Positions 34,843 to 46,400 of a stretch of 64,000 bases of DNA are shown piece by piece (position 1 is the first letter of the stretch; every line of letters starts with the position of its first letter). Source of the stretch: Azolla caroliniana (Eukaryota; Polypodiophyta); assembly GCA_043228905.1 (NCBI GenBank), contig JBHGNT010000003.1:23064001-23128000 (forward strand), given 5' to 3'. The notes beneath the pieces were generated by a model. That model saw only the letters and a program-made list of their open reading frames with translations, searched no databases and was not told the origin of the DNA. The translations under genes and the position numbers were made by a program.

Positions 34843-36447
34843 TAAGGCTTCCTTAAGTTCGTTAAGGTTATTTTCCATTGAAAAGGCATGGCCCATGCTC
34901 GTCTGCTCTAACAAACGCAAAGCTTTGCCAGCCCTCCGACTGGTTTTAGATTGATCCAGCCTCTTCGTGTTTTCCTTAGCTAGATCCTTGCTGGCCAACA
35001 TATGGAGGAGCTGCAAACATAGCTTCAGCTGCAGGATGATAAGCTCCTTCTTCTGGGCGTCGCTGAGCATGTGTTTGGTATCCCTGATGTAGTTGAGGAG
35101 GCAGGTTTTCAGGGGGCTCACAGTAGGGATGCTGTCCCTGGCCAGAGGGTCTCTGATCATATACTTCAGAATCCTTAGGGCCACGATGCGAATCTGGATC
35201 TTATCCTGGTTGTCATTGGAGATGAAAAGCCTGGCGATACGCTCGATTGAACCCGATATGGCGATCTGTTGGCTAGACTTCACTATCATGCACAACAGAT
35301 CGGCAGCATACTGTTGGATGAGAGTGGTCTGATGGTCGTTCCAAGTCACCATATCCAGAAGCCGCTCAACGGCTCCTTGCTTCATCCCAATGCTGCGGAG
35401 GGTGTTATCCACTCTGCCCGAGTCGACTTGCGTTCTCTTAGAGTAGGTCACCAGCACACTCAGCCCACCCAGCTGCTCGTCGGCTTGATCCGATTGCAAG
35501 CATGAGAGAGCGTAGTCCACCATGTCCATCTTCAGACTCCCGTAGATGCTCTGGCTCAGGCATGTGCTATAGACCTGGTAGAAGAAGCTCCGGGTCATGG
35601 GTAGGTCTTCTGGTTTGAGCCCCAAGCTTTTGTTCACTCGCTCCAACACATGCATGTAATAGATGTTGATCTCCCAGTACATCCTCTGGATCAAGAACAC
35701 GAGCGCCTCCGTTATCGCGAGGCTGTAGAAGATGAAGAGCGCAGACCGGTGGTTGATCTGTGTCCCATCTTCCTTCTCCTTGGGCAATGTGAACCGACGC
35801 ACGCATAGACGGATGATAGACATCGCAAGAGTGGCGAGTGCCGCCAGAACCTGCACCAACTCCAACAGTAGAAGAACGTTGGAAGCCCTAATCTCAAGCC
35901 AAGGGAGGATGGGAAACCTCAAATTATCCCATTTCCTCATCTTCGACTGGCGGAGTCCCCAATGAGTTCTCCAAGTATCCTTTCCATGGCTTGCTCCATG
36001 GCTTGTAGCAGTTGAATGAGGAGAAGGATCCGGACGAGAGAAACAGCCCAAGTTCAAGAACTTGGCCGTTCTCTGGATGAGGCTGCCTGAACAGTCATTC
36101 TTGTCCTGATGCTGCAATTCTAGCTGGTGGCTCCGACTGAAGATCCGTGCGCCTTCCATCACGAGGATTGCCGTGACAAACCAGAAGTCGATCTCCTTCA
36201 TCATGATTGCGAAACCACCGAGAAGGACGACCGTGGCCCAAATGAATGTGAGAGTGCCGACCATGACTGCGATCTTTTCGAGAATAGCTAGCTGCAAGGC
36301 AAAGGTGTTGAGCTTGTTCTCATGCTCGGGATCGGATGGAGCAGCAGGATTAGATGGTGGGGATCGGATGCTAATGGAATGATCACCGGAGGAGGTCGTT
36401 GGCCCTCTTCCATTATCCTCACTACTAAAATCATTCCCTGTAGCCAT
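34780..36447 (-). CDS. ARM-like protein with N-terminal membrane segments (land-plant family, function unknown)
   Basis: About 555 residues in one uninterrupted exon. I chose the Met at 36447 (MATGNDFSSEDNG) because both broken paralogues begin MA(T/A)QN at the same point; an in-frame ATG nine codons upstream is not conserved. Hydrophobic segments lie near residues 60-100 (IAVMVGTLTFIWATVVLLGG, FWFVTAILVMEGA) and 185-260, with the motif MEGARIFSRSHQLELQHQ, which I recognise from a plant family of uncharacterised membrane proteins (possibly annotated BLE2-like in grasses; from memory). The C-terminal half is helical, ARM-like. The last 18-20 residues (RKKERKKG...KAKFGP) are encoded by the antisense of the adjacent LINE tail, so the natural C-terminus was replaced. 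Confidence 0.8.
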   Translation of the reverse strand: MATGNDFSSEDNGRGPTTSSGDHSISIRSPPSNPAAPSDPEHENKLNTFALQLAILEKIAVMVGTLTFIWATVVLLGGFAIMMKEIDFWFVTAILVMEGARIFSRSHQLELQHQDKNDCSGSLIQRTAKFLNLGCFSRPDPSPHSTATSHGASHGKDTWRTHWGLRQSKMRKWDNLRFPILPWLEIRASNVLLLLELVQVLAALATLAMSIIRLCVRRFTLPKEKEDGTQINHRSALFIFYSLAITEALVFLIQRMYWEINIYYMHVLERVNKSLGLKPEDLPMTRSFFYQVYSTCLSQSIYGSLKMDMVDYALSCLQSDQADEQLGGLSVLVTYSKRTQVDSGRVDNTLRSIGMKQGAVERLLDMVTWNDHQTTLIQQYAADLLCMIVKSSQQIAISGSIERIARLFISNDNQDKIQIRIVALRILKYMIRDPLARDSIPTVSPLKTCLLNYIRDTKHMLSDAQKKELIILQLKLCLQLLHMLASKDLAKENTKRLDQSKTSRRAGKALRLLEQTSMGHAFSMENNLNELKEALERKKERKKGVLTSSKAKFGP

Positions 36448-36486
36448 TCTTAGCGTATTGTAAAATACACTCAAAGCCTCCAGTTA

Positions 36487-36499
36487 CTTATATATATAG
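36487..36499 (-). promoter_or_regulatory. Probable TATA box of the membrane-protein gene
   Basis: CTATATATATAAG on the minus strand, about 40-52 bases upstream of the chosen ATG. Both dead paralogues have tetranucleotide repeats in this position instead. Confidence 0.5.
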
Positions 36500-36877
36500 C
36501 CTACAGTCAGATCATTAACAAACACAAAAACTTTTTAAACGACAGCTACCCCACCAAAACACAGTCTACATGGAAGCAATCCAAAGTCTACATGGTTTCA
36601 ACGCTTCATGTAGCCCCACCATTAAAGCTGGATGGTCGTTAGATCTTATTATCTGTCGCTCTGATCATCTTGCAGATGTAAGTGAGCTGTATAGTAAAAA
36701 ATACAAAAGTAACTGTAAGTCAACTATATGATTTTATAACTCAAAGTCAAAGCTCATTATTGGAGGAATCAGAAATTCTCAAGATCAATGTGTTTTTCCA
36801 GGTTCACTTTTGAAACAAACCCCAAACGATTGTAGAAAGTAAATAAGATATTAAGTATATGGACCCCTATAATATTA

Positions 36878-37280
36878 TAGAAACATGCTTTCTAAATTCT
36901 CTCGCCATTGTTAGACATAATACACAACAACCATACACGATGGAGACTAAACACTTGACATAATGTTGTTATGCTTTCTAAGTTCTCTTCCAAATTTATC
37001 AGCATTGTTAGACCATACACGATGGAGACTAAGCACTTGACATAATGCTCTTATAGAAACATGCTTTCTAAGTTCTCTTGCACATTTATCACCATTGTTC
37101 GACTTAATACTGACAACCATACACAACGGAGACTAGTAAACACTTGACATAATGCTCTTACAGAAACATGCTTTCGAAGTTCTCTTCCACATTTATCGGC
37201 ATTGTTAGACTTTCCCAAAACACGGTTAGACTTAACATAGACAAGCACATGCAATGGAGACTAAACATGGGACAAAATTA
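36878..37280. repeat. Minisatellite, four units of about 100 bp
   Basis: Units contain GAAACATGCTTTCTAAGTTC, CATTGTTAGAC and GATGGAGACTAA..ACTTGACATAATG. Units vary in length. Further copies lie at 48140-48370, 48670-49100 and one at 63115-63160. Open frames across it are repeat artefacts. Confidence 0.8.
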
Positions 37281-37514
37281 TCTAATATTAATTCAACGCA
37301 AGTGTGGTGCACTTAAGTAGTCCCAATTGGTAAGGGACCACAAACAGAGTCGGAACAATCCTGAGTAGCCCCAAGGAGTCAATAAACAGAGTTGGGACAA
37401 TCTTGAGAAAACCCAAACTATGCCTTATTTGAAAGTGGGAATGGGCCCCTTTATGAGTCCTAGACAGTTTGAAGACTATGTCCCTGTTGGATCATATCAA
37501 CAACACCTAAGACA

Positions 37515-38450
37515 CAAATTGGCCGATGAGACAATTGGTTTACAATAAGAAAGGGTTGTTTACCTGACCATTGAAAATAAAAATAAACCAAAATAGAACT
37601 TAAGCTAAAAGAGTTCTAGTATTGTACAAAACATGCTATCATGTAACATATTCTAGAAAGGAAATGACTTTATACTAGGTTTAGTTTCATTTCCATCCTA
37701 GTCGTCAAAGGGTTTCGATGTGGGTGTGCCGCTTGGTACCTCAACCATAGCTTCTAGGCGGTGTACCTCACGTTCCCTTAGCTTTTGGATTGCATCTACA
37801 CCATGTCAAGTTGCTTTGAAAACCCCACCTCTGAGGGCATTTGGTTCTTCTTTCGTTTTTTGCTTTAGCATGGGAGAGGCCGAGTGGCGTAGCTATTGCC
37901 ACATTGATCCTCTCCCCCTATCCTTGAAAACATTTACTTGTTATATGTTGGTGATATTAGAAAGGTTATTGTTAACATTTTGTAGCTTATTCTCTCGATG
38001 TTGTCTTAGCTCTATGATATATCTACATAATTTCTTTGTATTTGCAGTATCTAATAGTTTGGAGAGGGTGGGAGAGGGGCCGAGTATGTCGTAGTATTTG
38101 TCCTTTATCTCGGTGTAAGTTGGACACTTGCATGTAAAGTGATAGTCATCCTCTATCTCCATGCGACAAAATCTACATATCCTTTCCTCTATTGGGAGTC
38201 CATTAGTATGACCATTTTCAATCTCAAGTTGGTGACATGATATTCTAGGTTGTCCAATGGCAACCTTTAGTGCATTTGGTAAGAATGTCTCAAGTTGGTG
38301 AGATGATATTCTAAGTTGTCCAATGGCAACCTTTAGTGCATTTTGGTTGTGTAATAAAACCTAACTTAGAGAACTGCATGAAGTGTTCCTTATAGTACAA
38401 CATATTACTTCTTGGCGAATTACTTTATTACGGTGTTCTGATGTGGCGTG
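37515..38450 (-). mobile_element. LINE 3' fragment, copy A
   Basis: Minus-strand coding end of the 31.4-kb LINE family (EIEDDYHFTCKCPTYTEIK, LGPSPTLSKLLDT, HRENKLQNV) with the shared 3' UTR. A 67-bp tandem duplication lies at about 38222-38345. The 5' end is near 38450. Confidence 0.8.
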
Positions 38451-38589
38451 TCCAATATGACAAAATGTGAAAATGTGAGGTCACACACACATTCACAACA
38501 TAGTATAAATATGAAAAAGTGAGGTTGCATTCAAAATTGCCCTATGTGTTAGTAACATCGGGCTACGTAGAGTACAACAACGTCTTCTT

Positions 38590-40670
38590 ATGGGGATTTT
38601 ACGGTCCATTGTAAAGATGTTCCAAGCATGAAAGGCGCAACTAGAAGACATGTTATTGGCTGGATGAAAAATTACTTCAAGGTAAATTGTGTCATAATGT
38701 CTACTACCGTTAGGATGCACCACTTTGATAATTACACACGTTAGAAAGTATATGATGTCCATAGATCAGAAATGTTGATATCAAGTGATAAATGCGTTAC
38801 ATACAATCAGTTCACAAGATTGTGGACAATATGGTTTACAAACGTTATTATTCCGTGGAAAGTAAGAATGGGGTATTGTTTAGTTTGTGCAAACTTTAAA
38901 AGCATGGCTAAAGGTGCGAAGGCAACAAAGGAAAAGGATATGAGTAAGAAATTATTAAAGGAGCATTGTGAAGCACAATCTTTAAAGGCAATGCGTCGCA
39001 GAGATAAGTCTTTGAAGAGTTCCGAATAAAACATGTGCTTAATGATCGATGGCATGGACCAGAAGAAGTCGTGTTTACCTCACATGCGGGGCTTCCCAAA
39101 GACATCAATGATGAGTGCCTTGTTCAAATGCACTTGGTGGGATGCTTGGCTTATAATGGGTCATTTGAGGTTTTCATTACTTACCCGAATGGCCACAATG
39201 ACCCAAACCTAACTGTTACAGTGATTCAAAGGGTTTTGATGTCTCTGGGCCAATCGTTCCTACCTGTTCTCTACATTCAGTTGGACAATACCGCAAGAGA
39301 CAACACAAATTCAACTATCTCCGGATATTTGAGTATGTTGGTGAACCAAGGATTATTTAGAAAAGTGAAGGTCAATTTTCTTTTGGTTGGCTGCACACAT
39401 GATCATATAGATTAGATGTTTAGCACATTCTCTATACAATTGTCTCGATATGATGTTTTCACATTACCAAAACTATTTGATGTTATTTTTCATGCATACA
39501 CACCACAACCAAAAGTGTTACACTTGAAGGAGATATATGACTTTAAGAGATATATATCAGATCGGGGGAACGGAAAGGCTAAAATGTTGGCCCAGTTAAA
39601 CAATATAAGCTTCAATCACATTTTCTTAATAAAGAAAAATGATACAAGTGGTTCTATGCTTTTGTACACAAAGCAATATTAATCTTCGACAAAATGGGAA
39701 CCTGAAGGTGGTTGTCAGTTCTTACTTTGTATGCCTTCTACAACAGTTTGTGGAGGAAAACAAATGCCAATTGAGACCAAAGGACAATTTCATATTTAGT
39801 TGGTAGAAGAACAAAAGTACTTATGGCTCCAAGCCTTAATGGAAAAAAAGGAAGCGAATTGAGGCAGCAAAGAAATATGCCGCACCACAAGACACGTCAT
39901 GGTGGGATGTTTTTTTAAGTTGATCAAATAGGAATTATTGATAAGTATGTATCTGATGATAATTGGAGTTTGGAAATGCCATTCACATGGTCTCTACAAC
40001 ACGATTGTGTAAATAAATCTCCACATCATGCAACTAATGTGATTAATGACAATTTGGTCCATTCACAACAAAGAGACATTTATGTGGGACCAAGGATGAT
40101 CAAAGTAGATGAAGCTAGGTGGCAAGTCAACTTGCAAGTGATCGTGGCTGGGATGTTGATTGTTATACCTGTTGATTACAATGAACTAGGCCACCAATTT
40201 TGGATCGTTAAAATTCTAGACGTGGTGATGCATGAAATAGAAAACACATATAAAAGTGCATTGGTACAATGCTAGAAGCAAAAGGGCTTTTACAGGGAAG
40301 TATACACTAGAGATGATGGAATGCCTGACACCAAGACGAAATAGGAAGAGGAAGCCAAATATTCGTAACACCTCAACTCTTTACATCTCTTATGTGGATA
40401 TCGTCGTGTATGACTTCACGCTTACAAAAGCTGGATGTTTACGGAAGTGAACAATTGATATAATAAAAGGAAATTTACTCGCTCTAGAAGGTGGCTTGAG
40501 TTGAAGGCAAATGAGATCTGATGCACATAATCTAAAGTCACAACATTTGGTTTATGACAAAGACAATGTATTGAATGGTACATCCAAGGATGACGAGGAG
40601 GAATCCTCACTATATATTAGCTATAGTGATTGTCTGGAAAGGAGTGATCATGAATGTAGTTTTGGTTGTT
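38590..40670 (+). pseudogene. DUF7869-like gene, broken (copy A)
   Basis: Blocks in order: GRHVIGWMKNYFKVN; TRLWTIWFTNVIIPWKVRMG; DQKKSCLPHM; LYIQLDNTARDNTNSTISGY; LVGCTHDHID, then stop and MFSTFSIQLSRYDVFTLPKL; and a C-terminal region with FWIVKILDVV and AFTGKYTLEMME. I recognise this as the DUF7869 type found in plants and other eukaryotes; the spaced QLDN and THxHID motifs suggest a nuclease/transposase-like fold, which is inference. Several stops (near 39029, 39413, 39680) make it a pseudogene. Confidence 0.65.
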
Positions 40671-40800
40671 AAGTGTAACTACCTTCCACTTGTAACAAAC
40701 TGAGTAATATAAAAGCGGGTATTTTACATTCTTTCTATTCTTATGAATATCATTTCTCAAAAAAAACATTGGTTATAAATTTCCTGATATAAATTGAGAA

Positions 40801-41181
40801 TGTAAGTTTTTGAAATTGCCCTCTATTTATGATTCATTCTCAATTGGGTCGATCTGAACCTTCACGATCAGGTAATCCTACATTTGCTCCTTCCAAAAGT
40901 TGAAGTTCATGCCGTCAAACTTCCAAAGACTCATCTATGAGAAGCCGGATGTTGAAGCCATATTTATCAAGGATCAATTGGTTAGAAGTACTGTTCGATG
41001 TGACTCTGATAAAGGAAAAGGATACATCCGTCTGGTTTGCCTGAAATGAGATCTAGCCGGATTGAACACAGACTTAGTTGACCGATTTGAAATTCTGCTT
41101 GTTAACAAAGAAGCTCAACAATAGAAGGGGCTGAGGGAAGGCAACTGAATAAGTCCACAACGAGGGAGAGTAGGATAAGGT
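40801..41181 (+). other. Possible decayed coding remnant
   Basis: At about 40910-41120 the frame reads FQRLIYEKPDVEAIFIKDQL, then a stop, then LVDRFEILLVNKEAQQ. I do not recognise it. It ends in GAGGGAGAG just before a copia-type LTR, so it may be the 3' part of an element. Confidence 0.3.
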
Positions 41182-41511
41182 TGATAGGCCGTTAGAGTCT
41201 ACATTCTTAGTCTTAGTCTTTGGAATATTTTAGGGAGTTATATTTTAGGGAGTTAGTGTTGTAGGCTCTTTATGAACATTCAAGTACTGAAGGTACTTGT
41301 GTCAGCCCGTTGTCAAGGCTTGTTTAAAAGTGCACACTAAGGACACTTGTATATATAGAGCATAATATTATTTTGAATATGAGTTTTGTCTTCTCCTCTC
41401 TCTCAGTCTCCCGCTCTCCCTTACTGTATTTTTGCTTTTCTTTGTGTTTTACCTAACTGTGGTTGAGCCAACTGTGTTGTTCATAAGCTTGTGCATACGA
41501 AACTCGTTACA
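41182..41511 (+). mobile_element. Copia LTR (330 bp) with PBS
   Basis: Runs TGATAGGCCG to CTCGTTACA, immediately followed by TGGTATTAGAGCGAGAG, a one-base variant of the copia PBS. TATA box TTGTATATATAGAGC near 41348. Pyrimidine-rich leader follows. Confidence 0.7.
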
Positions 41512-42979
41512 TGGTATTAGAGCGAGAGGGTTGAATATGCTCTGCTGTAGTTAGAAAAGCTAGACAGGAGCAACTAGGTGTCTTGGTCATATAAGATGCA
41601 GGTGAAGCAAGAGTCTATGGAAAGAAGAGGAACCACAAGACCATGTGATCAGGCAAAGGAGTAGAAGCCAAGCAGCACGAGGGAATGAGACAAACCCTTA
41701 AAGTTCACAAGTGGAAGCAACATGTAATGGACATCCCAAGGCAAACAAGGTTACTTCCAGTGCGGAGGACCACTGTTAGCTCTAGAATGGCTAGCAAGCA
41801 AGAATGAGGTCGACTACAATTACCTCCAAAATGCCCCAAGCAAGAGGCAAGTTCCCGTCGAGTGGTGGGAGCTCCAGTGGAGTTTGATGAGCAAGAAGAC
41901 AAGCAATAGTGGGAGACCAAAGTCCAACTCCGGGCCTCTTTGGTGAAGGTGTGTACTATGAAGGTTGAAGAACTGGTCCTCAAAAAGAGGAAGAACTACA
42001 AAAGGCTTTGTTAAAAGAGCTCAAGATCGAGGTGGTAGAGCAAGAGACCAAGGTCGAGAGACTCCCTGGATGGACCACGAAGCTAAGGACCAAGAGAAAT
42101 TTGACGAAGGTTTGCCCAACCATGATGGGTGAGCAAGAGGCAAGAGAATGCCCTTGAAGGATTAACAAAAATTCGAGGACGCAAGGCCTAATGAAGGTGA
42201 GAAAACAAGAGATGAAGATGGAGGAGTTTCATTCCCAGATGATCTAATGCCTCTCGAGCATAGCAAAGCAGAGGGAAAAACCACAATTGATGGGACTCAA
42301 GCTCAATAGGACCTTGGTGAATGTGGTATCTCAACTATGTTCCAACTACGACACACTGACTTGGACTCACAAGGGAACCTGATCCGAGTCTTCAACGCGG
42401 AGTCGCCATACTCTCTCCCAACCCTTTGTTAACTGTTAACCCCAAGGACCATCTTTCGCTTTATATAATTTCATCTTGTTCCTGATTTCAGGATTCACTA
42501 GTGAGTGATGCTCTGGGTGTGGAGTGCTCTCTCTTCTCCCGTGCTAGGTTTTGGAGTCATCCCAGGTTGCTCGAAATCCAAGTTTTGGTTTAGTCCCAAT
42601 TTTGGGACGATTGTAATTTTGTTGTTTCCATTTCATATGTTCTTGTCTGATCTTGAAAAGAGGAGCGTGTGTGTGCGTTTGTGCGTGTGTCTAGTGTGTC
42701 TAGTGGTAGAATGGAGTCATTGGTGTAGGAAATCATGTATAATGTGAAGTATTTGAGCTAATTGTTTCCTATAGCAAACACCTATATTTATCTATACGTC
42801 AAATATATTTATGTGGAGATATTATCTTTTTACTTTTGAGAAAGTTGTATGTATTGAACACAAGTTTTTGTAAGGTAGTATTGTTTTGCACCTCCACTCC
42901 TAGTTTATGGGTTTTTATAGAACAATGACTAACAAGACATTGTCAAGGGAGCACAACGTTATGTAAATTACCATTTAAA
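41512..42979. other. Internal region of a non-coding or decayed copia-type element
   Basis: After the PBS the sequence is purine-rich (many GAGCAAGAG, GAAGG repeats) and shows no gag, protease or RT motif in any frame. Open frames on the opposite strand (41705-42168) are by-products of the base bias. 42450-42980 has no feature I can name. Confidence 0.45.
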
Positions 42980-43155
42980 TTACTTTCAGATACAAAGCAG
43001 AAGAGCAAAACGCTCTCATTATTTTCAGATACAAATCACAAGAACAAAACGATCTCATTGTTTTCAGATATAAATCACAAGAACAAATGGCTCTCATTAT
43101 TTTCAAATACAAAGCACAAGAGCAAGATGCTCTCATTATTTTTAAATACAAAGCA
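42980..43155 (+). repeat. Tandem 39-bp repeat, about four units
   Basis: CTCATTATTTTCAGATACAA recurs with starts at 43015, 43054, 43093 and 43132, exactly 39 bp apart. Since 39 is a multiple of three, a short open frame (ALIIFKYKAQEQD) repeats in it, but nothing indicates translation. Confidence 0.85.
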
Positions 43156-43406
43156 CATCACAAGCAAAACATAGATACAAAGTGCATCTCGAGCATAACG
43201 CTCTTCCTATTTTTGGATACAAGTGAGTTATATGCATGGATTGATCGAGGAATGATATCATTATATAAACGTTTACGATAGGATGATTTTTTCAATTAGT
43301 TGAAGCCAACAAACCAAAAAACCCATGGGGACACTACAGTCCAATATGTACATAATGCCTACTCACTCACATAACATAAGGAAAACAAGACAATATTGGG
43401 GCTACC

Positions 43407-46400
43407 TTACCCTACCGAGGACGCAGATTGGTGTTCTTTGTGGTGCTGGTCGCATAGCCATGCGACGTGATCACTCCCGTCTGCGTTCCTGATGTTGGCA
43501 CGCTTGAGGAGGAACTTCTGGGCTATGTTCTGCTCGGTCAGGCCTCCCTTGTCCCTCAATATGTCCGACAATAGCTCCTGCCAATCTTCGGAAGCCTCGA
43601 ATTGATGTTTATCCGTAATGGTGGGCAGCGAGGGATAGTTTTTCCCCACACTGAGCTGGGGAACCAAATTAGGCAGAAAACTGCCTGCAGAGGGAGCAAA
43701 GATGTTTATGCCAACCATAGCAGCTATGGTCAAGACATTGAGGACCACATTCACATAAGGAATGGCTTTCTGCAGTTCCTCTGACTGCCAGTCGATGATA
43801 ATGCCCGGCTGCTCTTCCACTCGGTGCGTACGTTCCCCGCCCAACTCACAGCCGAGCTCTATCCGCAGAGCCCCATAATGGTGCCCCAACAATGATGTCA
43901 CCAGCTTCCTTGTGTTGCCGACACCATCAGTGGTGAGGAAGACCATCCGCGGTAGGTGCTTCGACCCCAGCAATTCGTTCTCCACCGAGAATTTCAATAG
44001 CTTGTCGATATGCTTCGTTATCTTGCTCACAACTTCGCTCCTTAGATCAACGACTCCTTTGTGTATCTCAATTACCTTCCTGTTCATCTCATCCATCTTC
44101 TCATCCAGCCTGCTTATCCCTGCGTGAAGGGAGTCAAATTGTTGATATATATATTGTAGATAGCGCTTCCACTCAATAGTGATTGCCGTTGCCATTGCCT
44201 TGCTAGATTGTACCTCCACTCCATCTCCTGACATTTGATCCCCTAGCACCAGCATGCTGCCAGTTCTACAGTGCAGCATCTTTCTTGAATCCATCGATTT
44301 GAAGACATTCTCTGCGGCTTTATGTTGATGTTGACGTTCCCTCAATTCAGTAACTTTTTCCTCCCCCACTACTTCTGTACCTGATAGTTTATTGCTCGTA
44401 TCCCCCAACCAGTCTTGGTACAACATGACGATCTTCATGTAATTCTCATATCCAAGGAGTTCAATTAAAGAAGTCTCCTTGGAAACACTGTTATGCTTTG
44501 TTTGATTCCAAACATGATTGCACAACCTTGGTGTGCCATGCTCCAGATGATCTCTTAGCTGTCGTCTCAAACACTTCATTTCTACACATTGATCTTCTCT
44601 ATCTTGTGCCATTGATGGGTCATACAAAGTGTCCGGCCGTATAGCACTTTCAATCAACCTAACCCCTTGGATTCCGCTAGGTTGGGCACATACTTTAATC
44701 AGAGTGTTGATAACGTGCTCCACTGTGTAAGCTAAGGTCATGGACATGCCCTCTTGACTTTTGGTCGATGCTCGAGCTAATACATCGATCACATTATTTG
44801 CTTTTGCATTACAGAAAACCACGATGATCTCCACACATGGCTGGCAAATATGTATAAAATCTTTTCCAAGTTTTACATTAACATCACACTCTTGAAATGC
44901 ATTGTTAAAGAGGACCTGAATCCTTGGAAACAAACCTGGTGTAAGAAAGTTGAGGTCTTTGTTCTCACACTCTAGCCTTCTACCCATGTATGTATACTCA
45001 ACGTTATCATCGGTAAAGGATGCTAATTTCCATTCGAGTTGTTCCAAACCCACATATTCTTCGACATCTGACAATGTGGTTGGTATAAAGAGATGTTCCT
45101 CATCATGTGTTGACATGCCATGGTCAACATTAGAGACTTTGGAACATAGATGCAGTGCTTTCATCCAATCTACCAATACGGGCTCGTCTCCAGCTTGCAA
45201 GTTGGTAATGGATTCGAGCTTCTTCTTCAGGAAAGCACAAGAAGTGAATCCTTGGATTTTCAAGGTTCTCTTAGACGACGTACAGTCGGGAAAATAAATG
45301 AGACTTCCCATAATCTGACTACAGAACCAATTGGGATCGAGAACAATGTATTCAACATTGTTTGCATATATGATAGCTCCAGAGTCGTTTAAGGTCAAGG
45401 CGACTGTTTTTAGTTTGGCTTTATCCATGAGAATGGGATGCCGAGCTACGCAAACATCATGGAATGTTGACCAGGGAATGATTCGTTTATTTGACGTCTT
45501 CAGATGCTTCGATAGATCTTGGCTTACCTTTGTGCAAATGTCATACACCTGGATACCTTTGAGCATCTCCTTGGCTTCCTCGAAAATGCATTCTAGTACA
45601 GCTTTGACACGCTGATCACTCTTTCTCGCATCCACCTCAAATGTATTGCATATGTCAATGACCTCTTTAAATTCAGATCGGAATGAATTGATTGGGATTT
45701 TGAGAGCATCTGAGAGGAGCTCTATTTGATCAGCACGTGTTAATACGACGATCACTTTAAGGGTGACATTAGATTGGCGGCTTTTGGAGGCGAGGAACTT
45801 GAGCCAATACCTGAAGTTGTCTTCAAATTCCTTGATTCCTTTCATTTTACCCTTCCTGCTTTTCTCATCATGAATGGGACTCCACACAAACATGAACAGG
45901 GAGGGAGCTTGATAAGAGGTTGTTCCTACCTCTGGAAACATGCAATCATGGAATGCGTGGAATTCCTGTTGGCCGGCCATGTCCCACAGAGACAATCGGA
46001 TCCCGTCTTTTCTGATGGCCCGAACTTCAATTCCTCGTGTGCGATTGGGCTTGACATGTCCACAGGTTAGGAACGATTTCAGCTTATCTCTCTTTCGTGC
46101 ATGGACGGAATGCATGCTGGATAGGAGGGTGGTCTTCCCTGAAACAATAAAACAATGGAAGTTAGGTTACTATATAATAGCCAGAATTAAAGAGAGAGAG
46201 AGATTAGGTAAGGTAAGTCTAATGTATTTAGAGAAAGAAATTGCCTGCATATGGATCTCCGCATATGAACAGTGGAATGGATGTTGCGGTAACTTTCTCA
46301 AGGTCTCCCAACATGAATAGGCGCTGGTTCTTCAAGAGCTGGGCTTCCACTGCAGGATCCATGGAAGTAACGCCCACCATCGCTGCAACACCTCCACGCA

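Larger units (their letters stand above)
36640..40800 (+). repeat. Segmental duplication, copy A
   Basis: Matches 48.43-53.02 kb in direct orientation almost throughout: a minisatellite, an inverted LINE 3' fragment and a DUF7869-like pseudogene in the same order. For example ACAGTTTGAAGACTATGTCC and GTGGCGTAGCTATTGC occur in both. Divergence looks like scattered substitutions and small indels. Confidence 0.85.

Noticed and set aside
36878-37280. CRISPR-like array
   Set aside because: Repeat units are about 100 bp, adjoin directly, vary in length and have no unique spacers; this is a minisatellite in a plant-like genome.
41705-42168. Ser/Thr-rich minus-strand open frames
   Set aside because: They lie opposite purine-rich internal copia DNA and show no domain; base bias explains them.
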